Positions 32,546 through 42,164 of a DNA stretch of 64,000 nucleotides are shown in pieces. The DNA is taken from contig JACTVC010000035.1 of NCBI GenBank assembly GCA_018417955.1, positions 186,001-250,000 of the forward strand. Reading direction: 5' to 3'. Source of the stretch: Laccaria trichodermophora. Taxonomy: Eukaryota; Basidiomycota; Agaricomycetes; Agaricales; Hydnangiaceae. A program made the position numbers and the translations under genes. Positions within the stretch are counted from its first letter, which is position 1. Every line of letters starts with the position of its first letter. Below the pieces are notes generated by a model that worked only from the letters and a program-made list of their open reading frames with translations, had not been told where the DNA came from and did not search any database.

Positions 32546-35153
32546 ATGCCTGAGGACACAGTTCGTGTATTATATTGCCTCTTCAAAGGCACTTCAAAGT
32601 TCATGAAGATTTCTATATCTGTTGACAAAGAGGTCTATGATTTGAAGGAAATGGCTCATACCGAGGGCAAGAGCAGCATTCTTCGTGGCACCGATGTCAT
32701 GGACCTGTCTGTTTGGAAGGTAAGGACAATTTTGAGGCTGGAGTGGATGTTTCCGCTCACAAATTGGCAGCTCAAGAAACAGGATTCCCTAACACCTGAA
32801 GAAAGCGTTGGTGAACGCGGTTTCTCACGAGGGCCTCTTTCAACAATTGCCGTTCAATTGGAGGAGGGCGCTAGGATTGGGGATATGTTCCCAGACCAAC
32901 CCAAGCCGGGTCTCCACATTGTATTGCAGCATGCACCTTCCCGTGAGTGTGAGCGTTTGTCTGTCAGGCGGCACTGAGCCAACACAATTTCACAGCCCCG
33001 TTGAACTTCCGCTCATCGCCTGGTCATCTAGTTTCGTCTACTGGTGAAGGTCCTCCTGCTGGTGAGTCACCCATCCCCGGTTCTTGCATCTCTAACTGAC
33101 CAACCTCTTCTGTCTTTGTCTCGTATCTTTGCTTCCACACATCCGCACACCATCGTAACAATGTGCTATCACACTCCACGATTCTGTACTTGCACTTGCC
33201 TCCTCCACAGCCGACCGCAAGCGTAACCTCGGTGACATTGGTTCACATGAAGAAAGGAGTAAAAGACATAAAGCTGGTGAGTGGGAGTCGTGTCAGCTTG
33301 TAGCCTCATGTCTTGCCTTCTCATCTGACTCATTGCCATCTTTCCTTTGGATAACTTACTCATTCACATATGCATCAATAACACTGATATTTATACGCAG
33401 ATTCTTCAATTGTGGATGATGGCCCTTATGGCAAATTTGGTATAGTGTTTCTACGTTGCTCTTCACTTGATTGCCTCAAATAATGTTTCCAGGGTTTGAA
33501 AGACTTAGCTAGGATACAATCTTGCGTTTCTATGAGAAGTTTTGGGGCGTTCCTTTACCTCAGGAGCACACTTCTCTGAATTCGCTCCCTGAGTTCAACA
33601 ATGAAGAGGATGACGAGGAGAATGGAAGAGAGAACGGCGGCGATCTCCTTCCCGCGACGCCGCCCCCAATCATTGACACCCCGTGGAGGAAAGTTTTCAT
33701 TCGGGCTGAATACCTCAGAATCTATAATGGGGTTGAAGGTATGTATGAGGCGGGCAAGCCAGATCGTGCGTCCGCTGTTGTCGTTACCGGCCAGCCCGGA
33801 ATCGGTCAGTATCCTGTCATCAATATGAGAAGCTTTTTTTTGATAGTCTTTTGTTTATAGGAAAAACGTCGTGGGCCTCCTACGTCGACGTCTTGGGGAA
33901 AGGTCTGTATCTTTGTGGTACCAAGCATCCGTTCTCTATCTCTTCTGTTCTGACGGGGTCCTCCTCGTCCCTCCCACATTCTCCTTCAACAAATTTTCAT
34001 CACGGGTGTGGACCATCATTGATTCTGCCCAATCACCCACCGGGATTCCGAGCACCATGAACCATTTCCTGTCCGGCGTTTTCCCCATCTATATCACCCC
34101 CACTAAGCCAGAACGCTGGTCAGGGATCTCAAAGGGTTGGACATCCCATTACGTGCTAATGAATCCTTGGACAAAGGCGGAGATCGAGTATGCGTGAGTA
34201 TGTTCCTCTCATGACCCACTTGTGCTGAGCCCTTCCAACACAGCATCATCCTATATCCAGATCAGTTGTTAGGTAAGGCTCTCGAGAAATATGACTCCTT
34301 AGGCCCCACCGCTCGCTTCTGCTTCCAATTGACTCCCGGTCAAATCAAATTCCACACCAACGACCGTCACTACGTGCATCACGCAATCGAGAACATGAGT
34401 CCTGATCGCTTTCAACAACTCTTCTCAGATAGTTTCAGATTGTCATTTGACCCCCTCTCGCATCAAATCTGCCTGACTCGACGTATGCGAGGATCTGCGC
34501 TGGGCGACGGGAGGGCTATAACTGATCTCATCACGGTCGAAGTTGAGCAACAAGTTGTACAGAGGCTTGAGAAGTTCAAGGATGAACAGCTTTTTAGTAT
34601 GTGGACCTACTTCTCGAAGTTTGGGCATGCTCGGGGAATGCTCAGTCCGATATTTGGAGTTTTCGTCCATCGGCGGTTTAAAACGCATATCTATCTGGAT
34701 GCTACGCCAATGGTTCGGTCGAACCGTGCCAATTCCTGCTGGCATGCTTCATTCAGCACCAAACGACCTCAGTCTGCCACCGTTCGTGGAGTGGCACAGC
34801 AAGATTTTTCCCTCCGGATTGCTGTTGGCGGTGCATTCGGCTATGATCCCACCATTGGGCTAAGTATTGAACCAGACGTCTACTACGTACCCCAAAGGGG
34901 CCAACAAGTTGTCCTCGACTCCTTTATACTACATGGAGGATATCTCGACGTGTTCCAGTGCACTGGGCGCCACGATCACGACTTCAAGAGTGGCACTTAT
35001 GACTTTCTTGCATCTTGTAGTGGGTTACCTCCCCGCACAAACTGGCGTTTTGTGTTTGTCATCCCGAATGACATTGTCTCGTTCTCTTGTTCTGCTTCAA
35101 ATGTTGAGGACGTTGGGTTTTATACAGCTCGTTTTCCAATTTCAAGGGCCTGA
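32546..35153 (+). pseudogene. Crinkler-like (CRN N-terminal + P-loop NTPase) protein, broken by a stop and a frameshift
   Basis: Modelled exons: 32546-32942, 32996-33061, 33211-33276, 33401-33439, 33493-33804, 33861-34193 and 34244-35153. N-terminal part resembles the Crinkler ubiquitin-like header: MPEDTVRVLYCLFKGTSKFM, SISVDKEVYDLKEMAH, DLSVWKV and PKPGLHIVLQHAP. Then a Ser/Gly linker, and after FYEKFWGVPLP a P-loop NTPase: VVVTGQPGIGKTS (across an intron), SLWYQASVLYLFCSDGVLLV, VWTIIDSAQSP, HYVLMNPWTKAEIEYA and a long C-terminal region (YDSLGPTARFCFQLT). Lesions: TAG at 33510-33512 (LS-stop-DTILRFYEKF; CAG to TAG) and loss of one base near 33875-33882, just after the Walker A motif, since the frame must change from GKTSW to LLRRRLGERS. 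Function of fungal members is unknown; Crinklers in oomycetes are secreted effectors. Signal peptide not seen. Confidence 0.7.
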
Positions 35154-35307
35154 CTGTTATCTTTCATACCGAGAACTTGGAGTTGGACGAGTACTTATAT
35201 TACATGTCTTCTACAGTTTATCAATGTGATGTTACCGTGCACTTGCCAGTCATCAATGTCAATATTACTAGGTACACTACGGTTCTATCAATACAAAAGA
35301 TCATCGA

Positions 35308-36520
35308 TCAATGCCCATGTCCAAGGAACGTGCTCAAACCATAAGGAATAAATATGCCAGCTGTGATATGCAACACTCTCGTCAAAGGCTTGATGTCCGC
35401 TGCTGTAGCCGAGTGATGCGAAACTGGTTGAAGGACAGTTGCAACATAGAGAAACGTGCCGCCCTGATTGACAACGAAACATTGAAACATTAGTGAATAT
35501 GAAATAATTGAAATGGAAATGTAAGTGATGAGATGACATAGTGGTCATTCGGGAGAGAGAATACGCATGATAATGTGCACGCACCGACAACAAGAGAGCA
35601 ACGCCTGTCAAACCGCCACCATCGCCGTTGCCAAGCATGGAGAACAGAAGATACGACGCGATGGCGCTTAGGGGCGTTGATGCACTGAAGACGGCAAGAT
35701 GCTTTTTGCAATCAGGCCGTGGCAAATTTGTAGCGATGAGGGAAGTTGTGAGTGCAAGTGATGTGGGTGCTAAGTGATCGCATAGGCCTTGACATATTCA
35801 TATGGACGATTCGTAGCTAGGCGTACCTTTATGAAGCAGCAGAGCGATGAATACGATGAATGACACCGTGTTTGCCGTTCCTGGCGTTGTCTTGGCTAGA
35901 GTGGCGGCACCTAAGGCTATACCGTCCGCGAGACTGTGTATGACCAGGCCAAGGGTCAGCGGGAAGGCGCGTTCTCTTCCGTTCCCGGTTTCAAGGGATT
36001 GGGGTAGTACTGAGGATCCCTGGCTGCTCTCAAGATCTCCCAAGTCGGCGTCGAATTCCAAGGTAAGCGCGGGGGTATTTTTGGGGCGCATGACGAGGTC
36101 GCTTGACGCGTCGTGGGCGTGTGCATTTGGCGTTACGAGTTGCTCAATTATGAGCATGAGTGTGAAACCCACGAGGAGAGATAAAGCTACTTGTGAGATT
36201 GGAAAAGGCTGGTTTGGATGAGCGGCGACTATTGTTTCCATCCCTCTAGTACGATCAGGCTTACAATAGGCTTACAATAGTTGAAGAAGTAGATGAAGAC
36301 TTACTCTGGAATAATGACACCCAGTGCAGCTCCTAGAAGAAGACCCGTTCCAAGGGCGGCGAGACGATCAACCTGGTTTTCTGATAAAAGGGGTGAGATT
36401 TGCGTGTGGTGAGGAAAAGCTTAAGCACCAACTGGCAAAGACAAAGGATAAGGGGAGCATTCCAGCGCCAAATGAACACGCCCCAAGTAGGGCGGACATC
36501 ACGACGAGCTGTAGAAGCAT
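35308..36520 (-). CDS. ZIP family zinc transporter (SLC39A9-like)
   Basis: Membrane zinc transporter of the ZIP family. Exons 36520-36433, 36380-36305, 36245-35827, 35769-35585 and 35463-35308 give an intact frame of about 307 codons. Motifs: MLLQLVVMSALLGACSFGAG (TM1), RLAALGTGLLLGAALGVIIP EG (TM2), SLLVGFTLMLIIEQLV (TM3), the metal-site helix LGLVIHSLADGIALGAATLA (H-S-x-x-D-G-x-x-x-G), FIVFIALLLHKAPTSLALTT (second H-K-x-P-x-x site), and the last helices GGTFLYVATVLQPV and LHITAGIFIPYGLSTFLGHG. An acidic/His-containing cytosolic loop lies between TM3 and TM4. Start codons of this gene and of the V-ATPase gene are 83 bases apart, pointing away from each other. Confidence 0.9.
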
Positions 36521-36603
36521 AGTGTCCTACTGTAACAGTGCTTGTGAGGTCAAAGTTATGCATGGTCCGTCACGTGCATGGTATTTCCTCTCTTCATCCT
36601 CCC
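36521..36603. promoter_or_regulatory. Bidirectional promoter between ZIP transporter and V-ATPase c genes
   Basis: Only 83 bases lie between the two divergent start codons, so the promoter elements and both 5' UTRs must fit here or overlap the neighbouring gene. No TATA box is obvious. Confidence 0.5.
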
Positions 36604-37402
36604 ATGTCACTCTGTCCGCCCTTTGCGCCCTTCTTTGGATTCGCTGGAGTCGCTTCGGCGGTGAGTTTCGCAGATGCATTTGCAGGGAATATTCTGACCT
36701 CTTTCTCAGATGGTGTTCAGCAGTACGTCGGGCAAAGTATCCACACATGTTTCTTGCTGAATTCTGAATCAGCTGTTGGCGCTGCGTTTGGGACATCAAA
36801 GGCAGGAATCGGGATCGCAGGTCTTGGGACGTTTAAACCAGAGCTCATCATGAAGGTGTCCTACTTGCCTGCTCAAAAGACGCGTCATATTGTTAACTTA
36901 TCCATCTCCAGTCCCTCATACCTGTGGTCATGTCTGGTATAATCGCCGTTTATGGCCTCGTTGTGTCTGTACTCATCGCTGGTTCACGTTCGTATGCCTT
37001 TCATTGCATACATTCTTAAACTAATCTATTGGCTCTCTAGTGAAACCGACGGACTACTCATTGTTTGCTGGCTTCATACACCTGGGAGCAGGTCTTGCAT
37101 GCGGCTGCACGGGAATGGCAGCAGGCTATGCGATTGGTCTAGTGGGCGACTCGGTGAGCTTCACAACGTCTAATTTTTTGTTTCTTCCAACCGAGATTGT
37201 CAGTGCGTGCGCGCATATGTTCACGAATCAAAAGTTTTCGTAGCGATGGTTCTCATTCTCATCTTTGCCGAGGTTCTGGGTCTGTATGGGTGAGTGCTGC
37301 TGCGCAATTCTGCCCCTCTCAATTGTTTAACTAACTGCGGACAGGCTGATTGTAGCGCTCATCATGAACACAAGGGCTACGGCCACAGGTTTTACATGTT
37401 GA
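36604..37402 (+). CDS. VMA3: V-type proton ATPase proteolipid subunit c
   Basis: The membrane rotor subunit of the vacuolar H+-ATPase. Seven exons: 36604-36660, 36710-36722, 36773-36855, 36912-36987, 37041-37153, 37204-37289 and 37345-37402. The frame reads [145 protein letters not shown]. The essential proton-binding Glu is in helix 4 (FAEVLGLYG). Exon 2 is a 13-base microexon, easily missed by gene finders. Length (about 161 residues) fits the family; VMA3 versus VMA11 is not decided with certainty. Confidence 0.93.
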
Positions 37403-37528
37403 GAATGAATGTCGTACTATATACCTAACCATTTGCTTTCGTTCCATGCGAGGGTGTTTCGGTCACACAATGTGAGTGATCTCATGTATTAAACGCAACA
37501 AATGTGCCCAGGATATCCGTGTATAATA

Positions 37529-38235
37529 TCAATCGTCGTCTGAATGGCCGTCACGACTCGAGGGACTTGGACCCCTCCTCGCAACGCGTCTTTTTCGAGA
37601 TCGTTTCCTTGACCGCGAGGACCCTGACGAAGAACCCGAAGATGAGCCAGAGTCCGAACCAGAACTACGACTTGAGCTTGAATCAGAATTCGACGAGCCC
37701 GAGTCAGAGTCGGAATCGGATCCCGACGATGAGGACGACCTGAATTTCGTTCACAAAAGGTAAATTGAAGGAGGTCGTTGCAACATACCTCTTTGCCTTC
37801 TTTCGTGGACGCTCCTTCTCCTTCCCCTTCTCATCTTTCGATCGCTCCTTCTCTTTTGCCTCGAGGATCATATTGGCAGTACCGGTTCTGAATAAATTGG
37901 TATCAGAATACATCCAAGAGAAAGCCTTGGCACTCGTTCCCAACCCACTTTTTCTTGAATTCTTCTGGAACTTGTACAGAGGGTTTTCCATCAGCTTTTA
38001 GTTTTGTAAGCAAACGTGGGTTCTCGAGTTGTTGTGTGCGAGAAGGTCGGGAGACATAAGGACGAGATTCCTTGCATTCGTAGATGAAATGACCTAGCAA
38101 ATTATGTGTGATCAGGAGGAGAAACTTGAAGAATATGTGTGCGATATCACCTCGTCCGAGGCACTTCTGGCATATGGTGGAAGACGTTGCCCTTGGTTGA
38201 TTTGTAGAACGACGATGAGGTGCGTATTTTGACAT
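37529..38235 (-). CDS. Zinc-knuckle (ZCCHC10-like) protein with Ser/Arg-rich tail
   Basis: Small nuclear-type protein. Exons 38235-38151, 38093-37949, 37887-37789 and 37739-37529. N-terminal MSKYAPHRRSTNQPR is followed by one CCHC zinc knuckle, CxxCxGxxxHxxxxC (CQKCLGRGHFIYEC), then RPYVSRPSRTQQLENPRLLT, a Lys/Glu-rich helix and a C-terminal Ser/Asp-rich and Arg/Lys tail (SRSRKRSRKRRVARR), typical of RNA-binding/splicing proteins of the ZCCHC10 group. All four splices keep phase. Start is 109 bases from the divergent gene at 38345. Confidence 0.82.
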
Positions 38236-38344
38236 GGTTTGAGTGCAAGACGGCGTGGGAAATCCTCAAGTTCTCCTTTAACGCCCATCTCAGTCCAAAT
38301 GTCCCTTGCAATTTCGAGTCATTTACTAGACATACCACACGATT
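38236..38344. promoter_or_regulatory. Bidirectional promoter between ZCCHC10-like gene and 38345 gene
   Basis: 109 bases between divergent start codons. No clear core motif recognised. Confidence 0.45.
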
Positions 38345-39651
38345 ATGGGCGGCAACGCCTTCAACGCCGTTCTTGCAACCAATGCCTTTCCCCGTATACC
38401 ACCAAAGGTCTATCGCGCACTCAAAGCACGCCTCTTCCCAGCTCTCGTGAACCTATATAGCTGGGTAGGGGTACCTACGGAAGCTCCAGAAAAAGCAAAC
38501 TATGGCGATCTTGACTTTTTAGTAGCTTGTCCAAAAGCTTCAACATCTAATGAAGTCGTGGATATACCTCATCAAACAATCCAAAGTGTCATTGGGGCCA
38601 CCTTTGTCAATCCAATGGAAGGCAATAGAACATCTAACTATGCCGTACCCGTTGAGCTGGGCGAGTGGGCTTCCCATGGACATGCTCAGGAAGAAGAGGA
38701 CAGTCGTCGGTTGGCTGACGATGGGAAAATCTTTTACCAGGTATGCAGGTCACTTGAATCTGTGAAGCACGACCTTCACCAAAGTACTAGGTCGATGTAC
38801 ATGTCTGCACTGACAAGGCGGAATGGGACAGGGTTATATTTTTTCACTCCTATGGTGATCTCGGTATGATCTTGGGCCTTGTTGGCAGGAATAATGGTCT
38901 CGCACTCGGAGTAAAGGGATTAAAGGTCAGTTGTCAAAAGTTATAAATTCAACAAATCGAGGACTGAGTGGACCCATAGATTCCTGATCCTCCCAACCCA
39001 CCCTTTCCATTGAGCGAGTCGTTCTCAGAAATCACCCAATTTTTGGAACTTCCAATGGAAGTCTACAACGCAGGTTTCAAAACCAAAGTGGAAATCTTTG
39101 AATGGGTGGCATTGATGAAAGGCTTTACGCCTCATCGATTCCGTACAGAAGGCGCGGGGATATCGAAAGTCAAAGCAGACCGCAAAATGTATGCAGAGTT
39201 TGTTCAATGGGTGCAAGCTAACGCTCAAACAAAACCATCGGAGCATGGTAGTTGTGAGGAAAGACAAGAGAAAATCCGCTTGGAAGCTCTGGCATTTTTC
39301 CAGAAGAAAGAGGAGTTTGAGGCACTCGCACGGGCAAGGAATGACAGGCAGCGTCTGAAGGAAGTTTTTTCGGGTTCTCGTGTGCGCGAGTGGGCTGAGA
39401 TGGGTGAGCGGTGGAAGGGCGTCAAAGCGATCATGGACGCTGTTCGGCAGCGACTAGGTGGCGAGGAAGGCGTGCTGAAGTTTGTAACGGAGAACAGCGA
39501 GGAAGAATTGAGGAAGGTTGTTCTGGAAGTTAGGGACAGCCTCGATCTCGGCGTGTTTTCGACGGACATTGGGACTTTGGACACCTCGAGTTCTTCGCAG
39601 TTTTCTATCACACCTGCGGCACCAAAACCAGACCGGAAAGGGTATTTGTGA
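38345..39651 (+). CDS. Nucleotidyltransferase-like hypothetical protein
   Basis: Exons 38345-38740, 38791-38925 and 38980-39651, about 400 codons. The first exon contains YGDLDFLVACPK, a G-D-x-D pattern like a nucleotidyltransferase metal site, and exon 2 begins VDVHVCTDKAEWDRVIFFHS followed by YGDLGMILGLVGRNNGLALG, which fits the third acidic strand and the helix after it. The rest is a helical, Arg/Lys/Glu-rich region (SGSRVREWAEMGERWKGVKA). Similar proteins are, from memory, found across Agaricomycetes without experimental function. Frame is intact. Confidence 0.65.
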
Positions 39652-40741
39652 ACCGCCGTCCTTCGAATATCCTGTCCAGTTATTTTCGCTAAATCTGTAT
39701 GGCATTGCAGGTTGCTTCTCGATCATATCACACCTTGATATCCTCCTTGCTATAATGGATAGAAATCATTTTGAATGACAATACAGCCAATCGTACGAAT
39801 CCCCGCCTATTAGGCTCAGTCCATTGTGGGTAAAAAATGCCAAAATCCGCGATACGCTCCATCATCGTCCCATGACGTGAATGAAGAGGTGATTCTTATT
39901 ATCCCAGCATCGTTCATGATTGTTCGGAACACCACTGAATTTTTGTGGCTGTTGCGGAATGCAATTTATGAATCAATTGAATTCAAAGTTCTTGGATGAA
40001 ACTGAGGGAGCGTTTTATTAGACAACATCGACATCGACATTCTTTCAACTTACTTCAAAAGAATCGGCTGCGCGACGCTCAGGTTGGAGATGGAATCATC
40101 AGAAACGGATCTCTTCATGATGGTTTTTCCCTCTTTTCGACCTTGAGTCGCTTTTTGTAATCGTCTCTCCATGCATGAAGTGCCGCTGCAAGGAGGAGAC
40201 AGAACCGAAGGGAGGTTACGTGGTCGGCAAGGTTTTCGAAAGTGAAAGTGGGACGACGGATGAATTGTGCATACCCACCCGGAACCTCAACGTGCGCTTC
40301 TCTCTCCCATCAGAAGGATAGCTCGTTTCTTTACCTTTAATACAGCTCGCAGAAGGAGGGGTTTTTTTTAGCATGGCAACACTGCCGTCTTTCGTTTTGT
40401 GCAAGTTCCTCTCCCAGCCGAGCGGCCCTATCGTTTCCCTGCCGTCGCGAAGAACCCTGACGCGACTTCTGTATTGCTGGTAGACAGTGTGGATAAAAGC
40501 CACTATAATCCCAACTTTGACTAGTCAAGACACCTCCCTTCCAATGTTTCCCTCGGCAGTGTTCCATATTTCTTCTCTTGGATGCTGCAACATTGATGCA
40601 AGTTACACTACCAGAGCCCTCGACCTTCTCTTCAAACTCTTCACCTCCTGGTGTCTCCGCATCGTCCCGGCGCTCTTCCTTCGGGACATGTACCGAGCGC
40701 TGGTTGTGCCTTGCTTGAAAGTCCCGCCCAACAAACCACAG
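39652..40741. other. Intergenic; possible minus-strand hypothetical gene around 40110-40503
   Basis: Minus-strand reading shows SRVRVLRDGRETIGPLGWER (about 40440-40500) and, further on, TFENLADHVTSLRFCLLLAA / ALHAWRDDYKKRLKVEKREK (about 40130-40240). They look like two exons of one small basic protein with a membrane helix, but I cannot find splice sites that join them with confidence and do not recognise the family. 39652-40100 holds nothing else. Confidence 0.3.
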
Positions 40742-41860
40742 ATGCACAAAGTCATCCTCTTCCCTCGCCTGCTGCTCTCCGCCGGCACCACGTCACCCTA
40801 CAAATGCATTCCGCCCATCCCAGAAACACTCACATACTGTACTTACCCGGCCACCCTCCACCACCCTCCTGTTCGCCCATACCGACAGCTCCCACAGCAA
40901 ACATTACCCAAAACCTACCTGAAGAGCACACTAAACGCGACCCCAGACTCCTTCTCCAATGGATCAACGCACAACACCTTACCCACTGCCCTGTCCTACG
41001 CGCGTGAGTCCGTTTCGGCCGGAGCGGCTATCATTGATATAGGTGGGTATTCCACGCGCCCTGGGGCGGCGTTCGTGTGTGTGCAAGAGGAGATTGATCG
41101 TGTTGTGCCGATTGTGCAAGCTATATGGCTAGCTGCGAGCATGGACAAGGAGGGTGGGAGGGCTGAAGACAGAGAAGCTGAGGCATATACTGATCAGTGT
41201 GGACACGTCTAGGTGGGAGGTGGCGGAGGCGGCTGTTAGGGTGGGGTGAACTGCATTAACGATGTTTATGCATTCACTGAGCCCGACTATTTTTTTGGAA
41301 GTGGAGGGTGAGGAGGCTGTACGAAGGGCGGGGTATCTGGAGGAAATGAAGCGCGTTGCGAGGGAATATGCGACCCCGTGTGTGCATATGCATTCCCGGG
41401 GGGAGGCGGGGCAGAATAATGGGTACAAGGCGATGTATGGGTACGCTGGGCCGAGGGGGGGGGGGGGTCGTTGAGGGTGTGGGGGTTGAGTTGGGGCAGA
41501 AGGTGGATGCGGTTGTGAGGTATGGGGAGGGGTGAGAAGGTGGCTGATTGTTGCGGGCCCTAGAGTTGGGTTTGTGGAAGGAAATTTGGAGGTTTCGAGG
41601 GATGCAAAGGGGATGGTGATAAAAAATATCGAAACCCACTTGCTGGGTACCCGTTCCTCATTGGGAAGTCAAAAAAGTCGTATATTGGCGGTGTATTGGC
41701 ACAATGACCTGGAGGACGGGAGACTGTACCGACGGAGGGTGTGGGCTACGGCTGCGGGGGTGGCGTGTGACGTTCAGCAGGGGGCATTGGTTGTGAAGGT
41801 GCTTGATACAGGGGAGATGGCTGTGGTTAGGATGTGGTGTTTTGTGTGCTTCAGCTGAAA
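40742..41860 (+). pseudogene. FOL1: FOL1 remnant: dihydropteroate synthase domain with many frameshifts
   Basis: FOL1 is the trifunctional folate enzyme (DHNA aldolase, HPPK, DHPS). Present are the HPPK-DHPS linker and most of DHPS: MHKVILFPRLLLSAG, LNATPDSFSNGSTHN, SAGAAIIDIGGYSTRPGAAF, EEIDRVVPIVQAI, LISVDTSRWEVAEAAVRVG, NCINDVYAFTEPDY, MKRVAREYATPCVHMHSRGE, GVELGQKVDAVVRYGEG, FVEGNLEVSRDAKGM, GYPFLIGKSKKSYIGGVLAQ and VQQGALVVKVLDTGEMAVV. Consecutive pieces are in different frames: shifts near 41188, 41252, 41290, the poly-G run at 41455-41467, 41533 and 41640-41715. Substrate-binding residues (NATPDSF, DIGG-STRPG) remain. Aldolase and HPPK parts are absent. Clearly non-functional. Confidence 0.85.
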
Positions 41861-42164
41861 GGAGAGGAAGTAAAATAAAATTCTGCGATGGAATTCGCGT
41901 GTCATGTAAAGGACGACTATCCTGAGGCTGTACTTTTAAGAAAAATCTACATGTTACAAGGCCTGTACTCGAGGGCGGAAAATACAGTGCTATACAAAGG
42001 GAAAGCCGACGAAGATGACCTTTCAGCTACTCATGGAACAATTCCCTAGCCCTGCTCCCCTCCGAAATTCGACAGGTCGATGGTGTGATATGAACTCCAA
42101 CCTTATCCTCTCCAGGCTGTTCTTGGTGTGCAGCGTCAGCCCCGGCCGGAAGCACGAGGATCCT
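41861..42164. other. Intergenic, no feature seen
   Basis: Convergent spacer between the FOL1 remnant and the minus-strand gene at 42165. Confidence 0.5.

Noticed and set aside
5551..33512. Stop-codon reassignment as an explanation for in-frame TAA, TAG and TGA
   Set aside because: All three codons are involved, and all three are also used as normal terminators in the intact genes of this window.
5551..33512. A-to-I RNA editing of the stops, known from ascomycete fruiting bodies
   Set aside because: Editing UGA or UAG would yield Trp, but the ARP2 positions require Arg, and the ARP2 fragment has indels too. Not excluded for FunK1 alone.
40487..40741. Upstream extension of the FOL1 remnant frame as HPPK or aldolase
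   Set aside because: The frame is open but the residues do not match HPPK or DHNA aldolase motifs; only the linker from about 40742 onward is convincing.
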